NCBI GenBank assembly: GCA_041228335.1
Contig: CP166130.1
Span: 1,326,638-1,390,637, forward strand
Length of the DNA stretch: 64,000 nucleotides
Reading direction: 5' to 3'
From: Alphaproteobacteria bacterium LSUCC0684
Lineage (GTDB): Bacteria; Pseudomonadota; Alphaproteobacteria; Puniceispirillales; UBA1172
The translations under genes were made by a program, and so were the position numbers. Positions 57,159-64,000 of the stretch are shown in pieces (the first letter of the stretch is position 1; the number at the start of each line of letters is the position of its first letter). The notes under the pieces are model-generated. The model saw only the letters and a list, made by a program, of their open reading frames with translations, was not told where the DNA came from and searched no databases.

Positions 57159-57833
57159 ATGTTTGAACATCTCTCCATCAATGCCGTTGACATAGTCGTG
57201 CTGATTACGCTCTTCCTTTCAGGGGTGCTGGCTACGTTCAGGGGGGCAACGCGAGAGATCATGGGACTTGCCGGATGGATTGTCGCGATTGTCGGTGCCC
57301 GGTTTCTTCAGCCATGGACCACCGATCTGGTGGTTGAGTCCATCGGCAATGAAAACATCGCTGAAATAGTGGGGTTCATCGCGCCGTTCATCGCTATCGT
57401 CTTTTTCTGGTTCCTGCTGGCGAATATCATCTCCCCGGGGCTCAAGAAACTTGCCTTTGGCGCAATGGACCGGCCACTTGGCTTTATTTTTGGCATCATT
57501 CGCGGGGTGGTCATCATTGCGGTGATCTACATGACGGCGCTGCTTGTCACCCGGAACGAAGCATCATTGCCGGATCAGGTGCTGAACTCCACCTCTATCG
57601 TGCCGACACGGATTGTCGCCTCCATGATGTCCGGCATCGCCCCTGATGATATCCGTCAGGCCATGGAAGACACCATCCCGGAACAGGATATCGATGCGCT
57701 CCGGGATAAGGTGATCGGAACCGTCACCGACCAGGCCGGGCAAGCCTCTGATGAAATAGGTGCCGCCGCAAAATCAGCCACTGAAGAATTGCTTCCCGAC
57801 GAACAATCGATTATTCCTGGCACAAGCCAGTAA
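57159..57833 (+). CDS. cvpA: CvpA family inner-membrane protein
   Basis: This 224-residue protein has four helices and the CvpA pattern NAVDIVVLITLFLSGVLATFRG, with IFGIIRGVVIIAVIYMTALL as the later helices. The C-terminal 80 residues form an acidic soluble tail. CvpA proteins affect envelope and bile tolerance and commonly precede purF, as here. Confidence 0.9.
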   Translation: MFEHLSINAVDIVVLITLFLSGVLATFRGATREIMGLAGWIVAIVGARFLQPWTTDLVVESIGNENIAEIVGFIAPFIAIVFFWFLLANIISPGLKKLAFGAMDRPLGFIFGIIRGVVIIAVIYMTALLVTRNEASLPDQVLNSTSIVPTRIVASMMSGIAPDDIRQAMEDTIPEQDIDALRDKVIGTVTDQAGQASDEIGAAAKSATEELLPDEQSIIPGTSQ

Positions 57834-57847
57834 AGCGAGAGAAACCA

Positions 57848-59302
57848 ATGACAGCGGAACCCTCTTCCTTATCCACCTTGCCTGACAGGTTTCAGGAGGA
57901 ATGCGCCGTCTTCGGGATTTACGGCACCAAAGAGGCCTCGGTCCTAACCGCGCTTGGCCTGCATGCCCTTCAGCATCGTGGCCAGGAGGCAACCGGTATC
58001 GTCAGCACCAATGGAAGTGAGTATTTCGCCCATCGCGGCATCGGCCATGTCGGGGAAAATTTTGATGCCAATGCCGGCCATCTCGACAAGCTCAAAGGTC
58101 ATGCGGCGATCGGCCATAACCGCTATTCAACCACGGGAAAGCCGGAAATCCGCAATATTCAGCCTTTTGTCTCAGAACTCGCCTTTGGCGGGTTTTCTCT
58201 TGCCCATAACGGCAACCTGACCAATGCCGAGAGATTGAGGCAGTCGCTGGTTGAAACAGGCAGCCTGATGCAGTCCACCACCGATACCGAAGTCATCGTT
58301 CATCTGGTGGCAAGATCACACCAGAACACGCCAAGCCAGCGGATCGTCGATACATTGAAACAACTTGAAGGTGCCTGGTCTCTTGTTGCGCTATGCCCGG
58401 ATGGATTGATCGGCGTTCGTGATCCGCATGGGGTGCGACCTCTCGTTCTTGGCAAACTTGACAATGCCTATGTGATGGCTTCGGAAACCTGCGCGCTCGA
58501 TATTATCGGCGCCAGCTACATCCGCGATCTCGAGCCCGGGGAGATGGTGCTGATCAACGATGACGGGCTTACATCATTAAAGCCCTTTGCCAAAGTGCAA
58601 TCTCGGTTCTGCGTCTTTGAATATATCTATTTTGCCCGCCCGGACAGCCAGGTTGAAGGTCGCGGCGTCTATGAAGCACGCAAGAATATCGGCCGTGAAC
58701 TTGCCCGCGAAGCCATGGTTGACGCTGATATTGTTGTTCCGGTTCCGGATTCGGGTGTCCCGGCAGCGCTTGGATTTGCAGAAGAAGCCCAGCTTCCCTT
58801 CGAGCTCGGGATCATCCGGAACCATTACGTGGGCCGAACCTTCATTCAACCGACCGACAGCGGCAGGCAGACCGGTGTCAAGCTCAAGCACAACGCCAAT
58901 ATGGCGACCGTCAAAGGCAAATCGGTCATTCTGGTGGATGATTCGATTGTGCGCGGCACCACTTCGATGAAAATCGTTGCCATGATGCGGAGCGCCGGCG
59001 CGAAAGAGGTTCATATGCGTATCGCAAGCCCGCCCACGACGCATCCGTGCTTTTATGGCGTTGACACCCCCGATCAGGACAAGCTGATTGCCGCCAAGAT
59101 GGATGCGGATTCCATCGCAAGGCAGATCGGCGCCGACAGCGTCGCCTTTATTTCCATGGACGGGCTCTATCGGTCGCTTGGCATTGCTTCTGGCCGCAAC
59201 GCCGCCGCACCGGAATTTTGCGATGCCTGTTTTTCCGGTGAATATCCGATCAAGCCGCAAACCACCTCCACCAGCAAAACCTCTGTTATCGAAACCTTAT
59301 GA
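57848..59302 (+). CDS. purF: Amidophosphoribosyltransferase (Fe-S type)
   Basis: The enzyme makes phosphoribosylamine, the first committed step of purine synthesis. An 18-residue propeptide precedes Cys19 (EECAVFG), the glutaminase nucleophile. The PRPP-binding VILVDDSIVRGTTS is clear. Cys residues in SRFCVFEYIYFARPD, THPCFYGVDTP and EFCDACFSGEYP match the [4Fe-4S] ligand set of the Bacillus-type PurF. It overlaps the SDR gene by four bases. Confidence 0.96.
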   Translation: MTAEPSSLSTLPDRFQEECAVFGIYGTKEASVLTALGLHALQHRGQEATGIVSTNGSEYFAHRGIGHVGENFDANAGHLDKLKGHAAIGHNRYSTTGKPEIRNIQPFVSELAFGGFSLAHNGNLTNAERLRQSLVETGSLMQSTTDTEVIVHLVARSHQNTPSQRIVDTLKQLEGAWSLVALCPDGLIGVRDPHGVRPLVLGKLDNAYVMASETCALDIIGASYIRDLEPGEMVLINDDGLTSLKPFAKVQSRFCVFEYIYFARPDSQVEGRGVYEARKNIGRELAREAMVDADIVVPVPDSGVPAALGFAEEAQLPFELGIIRNHYVGRTFIQPTDSGRQTGVKLKHNANMATVKGKSVILVDDSIVRGTTSMKIVAMMRSAGAKEVHMRIASPPTTHPCFYGVDTPDQDKLIAAKMDADSIARQIGADSVAFISMDGLYRSLGIASGRNAAAPEFCDACFSGEYPIKPQTTSTSKTSVIETL

Positions 59303-60021
59303 CCCGTTCATCATCACGCGTAGCCCTCATCACTGGTGCCTCACGAGGCATTGGATATGCCGCCGCCATCGCCCTTGCCAAAGCCGGAGTTGAAATCATT
59401 GCCACGGCCCGCACCGTAGGCGGGCTTGAGGAACTGGATGATGCGATCACGGCACTTGGCGGCAAGGCCACGCTGGTGCCGATGGATCTGGCCGATCGCC
59501 CGGCCATGGCGAAACTGGCCAATGCCATCCATGAACGCTGGGGCAGGCTGGATGTGATGGTGGCCAATGCCGGGGTTCTCGGGGTTCTTACGCCTGCCTC
59601 ACATATGGATGAAGAGACTTGGGATGAGGTGATCGATATCAACCTTTCCGCGGTCTGGCGGATGATCCGGGTGTTTGACCCGCTGCTCAGGCTTTCACCT
59701 TCCGGCCGCGCCATCCTGATGACGTCAACGGCAGCTGATGGCAGAGGCTACCCCTATTGGTCCGCTTATGCCGCGAGCAAGGCAGGCCTTGAAGCGCTGG
59801 GCCAATGCTGGGCGGCCGAGGTTGCCTCCACCCCGCTCAAGGTGAATATCCTCAATCCCGGTGGGGTGGCGACAAGGATGTACGCTTCGGCCTATCCGGG
59901 GGCTGATCTTGCGGCAATGACGCAACCCGATGACATCAGCCCGGCCTTTGTTAAACTGGCCGCTGAGGACTGCCCCTATCACGGAGAGATCCTGCGCGCA
60001 TCGCAACTGACCGGATCCTGA
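59299..60021 (+). CDS. Short-chain dehydrogenase/reductase
   Basis: The 240-residue protein has the classical SDR cofactor motif TGASRGIGYAAAIALA, NAG (VANAG), and the catalytic Tyr-Lys in SAYAASKAGLEAL with a Ser/Thr-rich strand just before. The substrate is not evident; a similar SDR follows purF in several alphaproteobacteria. It overlaps the purF stop by four bases and converges on der with only eight bases between. Confidence 0.88.
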   Translation: MTRSSSRVALITGASRGIGYAAAIALAKAGVEIIATARTVGGLEELDDAITALGGKATLVPMDLADRPAMAKLANAIHERWGRLDVMVANAGVLGVLTPASHMDEETWDEVIDINLSAVWRMIRVFDPLLRLSPSGRAILMTSTAADGRGYPYWSAYAASKAGLEALGQCWAAEVASTPLKVNILNPGGVATRMYASAYPGADLAAMTQPDDISPAFVKLAAEDCPYHGEILRASQLTGS

Positions 60022-60029
60022 AGCAAAAG

Positions 60030-61442
60030 TCAGGCGTAGGGATTGTTGCCCTTGCGCATCATCAGGCGGATCGGCACGCCCTCCATTCCGAAATCCTGCC
60101 GCAAGCCTGCCGCAAGATAACGCATGTAGTGATCCGGAAAATCTGCAGGTCTGCTGACGAAAAGGGCAAAACTGGGTGGTCTTGTCTTGACCTGGGTTGC
60201 GTATCGGATACGAAGCCGTCTACCCTGAACCAGCGGCGGCGGATGCGCTTCAAGCATCCCTTCAAGCCAGCGATTGACCCGCGACGTGGAAAGACGCATA
60301 TTCCAGCGCTCATAGATCCCGAACGCTTCCTCCATCAGGGTGGAAATCCGTTTGCCATGGAGCGCTGAGATCGGCACCAGCGGCACGCCCCTGATCTGGC
60401 CGAGCGACTGATCCAGCCGATAGCGCAGCTCCTCAAGCACCTCACTCCGGTTTTCCACCTCGTCCCACATATTTGCTGCGATCACCATGGCGCGGCCTTC
60501 TTCCGCCACCAGACGGGCAATCGCCAGATCCTGCTTGTTCAGGGGCTCGCGTGCATCAATGGCAAGAATACAGACATGGGAAAACCGGATGGCCCTGAGG
60601 GCATCATCCACCATCTGCTTTTCAAGAAATTCATCGATGCGGGATTTGCGCCGCATGCCGGCGGTATCGATCAGGATGACGTCTCGGCCATCAATCGTAA
60701 ACGGAATTTCAATCGCGTCTCTGGTGATGCCGGCTTCCGGCCCGGTGAGAAGCCTGTCCTCACCAACCAGTCGATTCACAAGGGTGGATTTCCCCATATT
60801 CGGACGGCCGATCACCGCAATGCGCATGGGGCGGTCTGCGCCCTTGTCGGTCCAGATTTCTGCGCCATCCGGTGCGTCTTCCAGCACCTCGTCCTCGTCA
60901 ATATCAGGGGCATCAGCGGCATCTCCCGTGAGCTCCGCCAGCCGGTTCTGCCGGCTTGCTATTTCAACAAGCGCATCGTAGAGATCGCCCATCCCCTCGC
61001 CATGGGCCGCAGAAACTGGAATTGCCGCACCAAATCCAAGCGACCAGGCTTCCGCCACCCCGGCAAGGCCAGCCTTGCCTTCACATTTGTTTCCGATAAG
61101 CACCACATCTGCCCCGGCCTTGCGAATTTCATTGGCAAAGAACTTGTCCGCCGGCGTGACACCTTCCCTTGCATCAAAAACAAGCAGGGTGAGGTCAGCA
61201 AGCTCAATGGCTTTTTCCGTCTGCTGGCGCATGCGGTCTTCAAGGCTGCCGCGGGCGGATTCTTCAAGCCCGGCCGTATCGACAAGATCAAAAGAGAGAT
61301 CGGCAAGACTCCCCTTCGCTTCCCGCCGGTCCCGTGTCACGCCAGGTCTGTCATCAACAATAGCCTGCTTGCGGCCGGCAAGCCGGTTGAACAAGGTTGA
61401 CTTGCCGACATTCGGCCCACCGACAATCGCTATCGAATACAT
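60030..61442 (-). CDS. der: GTPase Der
   Basis: The 470-residue ribosome-assembly GTPase has two G domains, with P-loops GGPNVGKSTLFNRL (8-21) and GRPNMGKSTLVNRL (about 212-225), each followed by DTAG (VDTAGLEE, IDTAGMRR), and a C-terminal KH-like domain. It matures the 50S subunit. It follows bamB by 16 bases, a conserved linkage. Confidence 0.96.
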   Translation of the reverse strand: MYSIAIVGGPNVGKSTLFNRLAGRKQAIVDDRPGVTRDRREAKGSLADLSFDLVDTAGLEESARGSLEDRMRQQTEKAIELADLTLLVFDAREGVTPADKFFANEIRKAGADVVLIGNKCEGKAGLAGVAEAWSLGFGAAIPVSAAHGEGMGDLYDALVEIASRQNRLAELTGDAADAPDIDEDEVLEDAPDGAEIWTDKGADRPMRIAVIGRPNMGKSTLVNRLVGEDRLLTGPEAGITRDAIEIPFTIDGRDVILIDTAGMRRKSRIDEFLEKQMVDDALRAIRFSHVCILAIDAREPLNKQDLAIARLVAEEGRAMVIAANMWDEVENRSEVLEELRYRLDQSLGQIRGVPLVPISALHGKRISTLMEEAFGIYERWNMRLSTSRVNRWLEGMLEAHPPPLVQGRRLRIRYATQVKTRPPSFALFVSRPADFPDHYMRYLAAGLRQDFGMEGVPIRLMMRKGNNPYA

Positions 61443-61458
61443 GGCTATACCCGTCGCT

Positions 61459-62799
61459 TCAACGGAAGGCGGTCAGCCCACCATTACGGTTGAGCGTAAA
61501 GACCGTTCCATTAACAACAATCGGTGCGGTGGTGACAGGTCCGCGTGTGGAAAGCGTCTGTTCCGCCTCTCCTGTCTCTGCATCAAATATATGTAACTGC
61601 CCGGTCGTTCCCGGAACAAGAACCTTGCCCGAAACCACAATGGGCGATGCGTAGGTATACGCATCTTCGGAAATAGGCTCCAGAATATCAAACGCGCCGG
61701 GCAGATCAGCTTTCCAGCGAACCGCGCCATCAACGCGCCTGATGGCGTAAAGCTGGCCGTTGACCGTGGTGACGAAAATCGTCTGCCCGGCCAGCCAGGG
61801 CATGGTGATGCCCCGCAACTCATGCTCCCAGACAACACGCCCGCTCCGGGCGTTGAAGGCGACCATGAGGCCGGACTGGGTAATCACCACCACCAGCCCA
61901 CCATCATGGACAGGATGAGCGGTGATATCCGAAAACGTATCCAGTGCCGTCAGCAGGTTTGATGGCGACAGATATTCCCCCCAGTTCATCTGCCCCTGAT
62001 CAAGGCTGAGCGATATCAGCTCGCCTTCGGCACCACCGATGATGACTTCGTTATCGCTGATGGCCGGGAAAGATGATCCGGTGACACGTGTATCCCCGCG
62101 GCTGCCGATGCGGCTCCACAACTGCTGGCCATCCGCCGCCGATACGGCAATGACCCTGCCGCTGACATCGGTGACAATCACCACATCCAGGGAAATGGTT
62201 GGCCCGCCGATGAGAAAGTCGTCAAAATCGGTGGACCAGATCTCCTCCCCCGTGGCGGCGTTCAGGGCATAGAGACGTTCCTTGCCGGCATGCGCAAAAA
62301 GAATATCACCTTCAAGCCCAAGACCACCTGAAATACTTGCCTGGGTTTTATCGGTGGACTCATCGATATCCTTGCGCCAGACAGGCTTGCCATCGCTAAC
62401 CGACGTTGCCCGAAGATCACCAAGGGGCATGATCGTATAGATATTCCCGCCTCCGGCTACCGGCTGCGCGACTTCGGTTCCCAACTCGGCATTGATCCCG
62501 ACATCCAGATGATAGGCAGCACGAAGAGGCAGATCGACGCTGAAATGCCCTCCGGCATGGTTATCGGAAAATCCGGGCGTTTCAAAATGGCTGTTGGCTT
62601 GTGGGGCGCCTGTCTGCGCCCCTTCGGCCGCCGCCGATGCATCAGGCTCAAGCAGAAGAGTGCTGTTGGAAGATGTAATCGAAATCCGTTCCCCCGGCAG
62701 GATGACTTCTCTCTCCGAACAGGCGGAAAGAGCAAACCCTGCAATGAGCATGAGCACAGATTTCCACAATAGAATGGCGGGAGCGCGCCGCATTTTCAT
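61459..62799 (-). CDS. bamB: BamB-like outer-membrane lipoprotein (PQQ/beta-propeller)
   Basis: The 446-residue lipoprotein has a signal peptide with lipobox LSAC (Cys near residue 27) and repeated beta-propeller blades (for example LYALNAATGEEIWSTDFDDF, VIAVSAADGQQLWSR, LYAIRRVDGAVRWKADL). BamB supports outer-membrane protein insertion with BamA. Its start overlaps the stop of the TPR-like gene by four bases and it precedes der. Confidence 0.92.
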   Translation of the reverse strand: MKMRRAPAILLWKSVLMLIAGFALSACSEREVILPGERISITSSNSTLLLEPDASAAAEGAQTGAPQANSHFETPGFSDNHAGGHFSVDLPLRAAYHLDVGINAELGTEVAQPVAGGGNIYTIMPLGDLRATSVSDGKPVWRKDIDESTDKTQASISGGLGLEGDILFAHAGKERLYALNAATGEEIWSTDFDDFLIGGPTISLDVVIVTDVSGRVIAVSAADGQQLWSRIGSRGDTRVTGSSFPAISDNEVIIGGAEGELISLSLDQGQMNWGEYLSPSNLLTALDTFSDITAHPVHDGGLVVVITQSGLMVAFNARSGRVVWEHELRGITMPWLAGQTIFVTTVNGQLYAIRRVDGAVRWKADLPGAFDILEPISEDAYTYASPIVVSGKVLVPGTTGQLHIFDAETGEAEQTLSTRGPVTTAPIVVNGTVFTLNRNGGLTAFR

Positions 62800-63413
62800 T
62801 CCCCCAGCGCTTGCGCTATAACCTGAAGACGCTGGCTCAGACCCGCGGGCAGACCAGATTCAGCCTGCAACCCGTCGATGCGTTCACGGGCTTGCGCCAT
62901 ATCCCCATCAGCAATAGCGAGACCGATCAGCAGTTCGGCGGCCAAAAGGCGCCAGGTCCCGCTTCCCTGAACCATGGGCTCAAGCCTTGCTTTTCTGGTG
63001 GCGCTATCGGTGGACGGAGCGGCGTTCATGACCGAAAGAATCATCGCCGCATCACGGTAGACAAGCGCAAGGGAAGAATCTCTTGCAATTTCAAGATACG
63101 CTTCTTCTGCCGCCGGATCAGCCGTGGCCGCAAGTTTGCCGGCCAGATGAAACCGGGCCAGCATCGGGTAGCCTTCGCCCGCGCCTGCCAGTTTTTCCAA
63201 CTCGGCCATGCCCCCATCGGCAAGGGCTGCGTGAAAACTGTCCGCGGCCTGCTGGCGGGCATTTTCCTGATACCCGACATAGCCCTGACGTCCGGCAACC
63301 AGCACCACCACCGCAACCGCCATGGCAATGACATATTTGCCATACTGTTTCCACAGCGCTCGTCTCCGCTCCTCACGCAGTTCCTGATTAATCTCGTGAA
63401 TGAAGTCGTTCAT
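62796..63413 (-). CDS. Tetratricopeptide-like inner-membrane protein (YfgM-like)
   Basis: This 205-residue protein has a short cytoplasmic N-terminus (DFIHEINQELREERRRALWKQYGKYV), one helix (about 27-45) and an Ala-rich helical periplasmic domain of TPR type. It matches the YfgM-like family that lies before bamB and der in many proteobacteria. A role in periplasmic chaperone traffic is known for E. coli YfgM and inferred here. Confidence 0.85.
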   Translation of the reverse strand: MNDFIHEINQELREERRRALWKQYGKYVIAMAVAVVVLVAGRQGYVGYQENARQQAADSFHAALADGGMAELEKLAGAGEGYPMLARFHLAGKLAATADPAAEEAYLEIARDSSLALVYRDAAMILSVMNAAPSTDSATRKARLEPMVQGSGTWRLLAAELLIGLAIADGDMAQARERIDGLQAESGLPAGLSQRLQVIAQALGE

Positions 63414-63533
63414 ACTGATTTTCTCTGTTCTTGCATCAGAATTTCATATCGCATCTTGACGTAGATAGACAACGCCATGCAACATACTAAGGAAATGGAT
63501 GAATAACCAGCAGGAATTGTTGCAAATCTTATT

Positions 63534-63893
63534 ATGCGCATAATTAACGGCTCAGATATACAAACAAGCACACATTCCAGCTCGACCAAAAGGTCACGTA
63601 TCGGGTATTTTTCGCGCCCGGAACTCACCCGTATCCTTGGGGTTTATGCAATGCGTGTTGCCGCAGGTGAATGGCGGGACTATTCGCTTGATCACCTCGA
63701 AGGGCAGGCGTTTTTTTCAATCTACCGATCCAGTCATGAAATGCCTCTCTACACGATCGAAAAAAGGCGGCTCAAAGGCAAGGATCGTTGGCTCTTCAGC
63801 CTCAGGGACCGGAAAAAAACACTGAAAACCGGTGCACGGCTCCAGGATATACTTGATTACCTGACCGGCCTGCCGAGACTGGTCAACACCTGA
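63534..63893 (+). CDS. DUF2794 family protein
   Basis: The 119-residue protein matches DUF2794, a family of unknown function found mainly in alphaproteobacteria: FSRPELTRILGVYAMRVAAGEWRDYSLDHL in two segments, then FFSIYRSSHEMPLYTIEKR and a basic C-terminal LRDRKKTLKTGARLQDIL. No signal peptide or helix is seen. It diverges from the TPR-like gene across a 120-base gap; no strong ribosome site precedes the ATG, so the first residues are uncertain. Confidence 0.8.
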   Translation: MRIINGSDIQTSTHSSSTKRSRIGYFSRPELTRILGVYAMRVAAGEWRDYSLDHLEGQAFFSIYRSSHEMPLYTIEKRRLKGKDRWLFSLRDRKKTLKTGARLQDILDYLTGLPRLVNT

Positions 63894-63916
63894 TTACACC
63901 ATGGAAGGACAGTTAC

Positions 63917-64000
63917 ATGAATAGCCAGGAAGCGCTCAAAATCCAGACATTTCTGCGCGGAAAACTCGGGAATACGGGGATTGCCCTGCGCCCCCGCGCC
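63917..64000 (+). CDS. DUF3126-like protein, 5' end only
   Basis: The visible 28 codons (NSQEALKIQTFLRGKLGNTG, then ALRPRA) resemble the start of the short DUF3126 family of alphaproteobacteria, often found next to DUF2794. An AAGGA lies about eight bases before the ATG. The rest of the gene is outside the window, so this is tentative. Confidence 0.6.
   Translation, partial: MNSQEALKIQTFLRGKLGNTGIALRPRA

Overview
The window looks like a chromosomal segment of a free-living, aerobic alphaproteobacterium. The evidence is gene content and order: nuoA-N followed by birA, coaX, RNase J, methylmalonyl-CoA epimerase and DUF1467; a ubiquinol-cytochrome c chaperone next to DUF177, plsX, fabH, ihfA and a MerR regulator; a RibBA whose RibA half is degenerate; and DUF2794/DUF3126 proteins. 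A marine lineage (for example SAR116-like) is a guess from the mix of amino-acid and methylated-amine catabolism with a proton-pumping pyrophosphatase; no rRNA or other strong marker is present. No phage, insertion sequence, CRISPR or plasmid feature was seen.

Region 1 (1-9.1 kb): a branched-chain-amino-acid-type ABC importer (livK-H-M-G-F, livF cut by the window edge) transcribed leftward behind a gamma-glutamyltransferase-family gene, then tRNA-Leu(TAG), DUF952, a DUF336/DUF3429 pair, an EamA exporter and tRNA-Pro(GGG). The livF product carries an unusual Lys/Ala-rich tail. Region 2 (9.1-17.4 kb): a tight leftward seven-gene catabolic operon, in transcription order M24 creatinase-like hydrolase, Asp/Glu-racemase-like protein, soxB, soxD, soxA, soxG, M20 amidohydrolase. 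It is the most interesting cluster, probably releasing sarcosine (or another N-methyl amino acid) from an unidentified precursor and oxidising it. Region 3 (17.5-24.1 kb): MerR regulator, ihfA, fabH, plsX, DUF177 and cytochrome bc1 chaperone leftward; a BamE-like lipoprotein rightward; a K+-independent H+-pyrophosphatase leftward.

Region 4 (24.2-30.5 kb): leftward operon rpiB-glyA-nrdR-ribD-ribE-ribBA-ribH-nusB, joining one-carbon, riboflavin and nucleotide-regulation genes behind one good promoter candidate. Region 5 (30.7-48.8 kb): the complete 14-gene nuo operon for respiratory complex I, leftward, running into birA, coaX, rnj, mce and DUF1467. Region 6 (48.9-51.5 kb): a DHDPS-family aldolase leftward, diverging from rpsF-rpsR-rplI with a structured leader that may be the S6:S18 autoregulatory element. 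Region 7 (51.5-60.0 kb): dnaB, alr, mlaE, mlaF, radA, cvpA, purF and an SDR rightward. Region 8 (60.0-64.0 kb): a TPR-like membrane protein, bamB and der leftward, diverging from DUF2794 and a truncated DUF3126 gene.

Most of the window is ordinary housekeeping sequence. No convincing wholly new system was found. The items most worth testing are the sarcosine-oxidase operon with its metal-ligand-free M24 protein, the histone-tail-like extension of LivF, and the rpsF leader. There is no gene-free stretch over 300 bases; the longest (30462-30747 and 49845-50111) are described under their promoter, leader, terminator and repeat entries.
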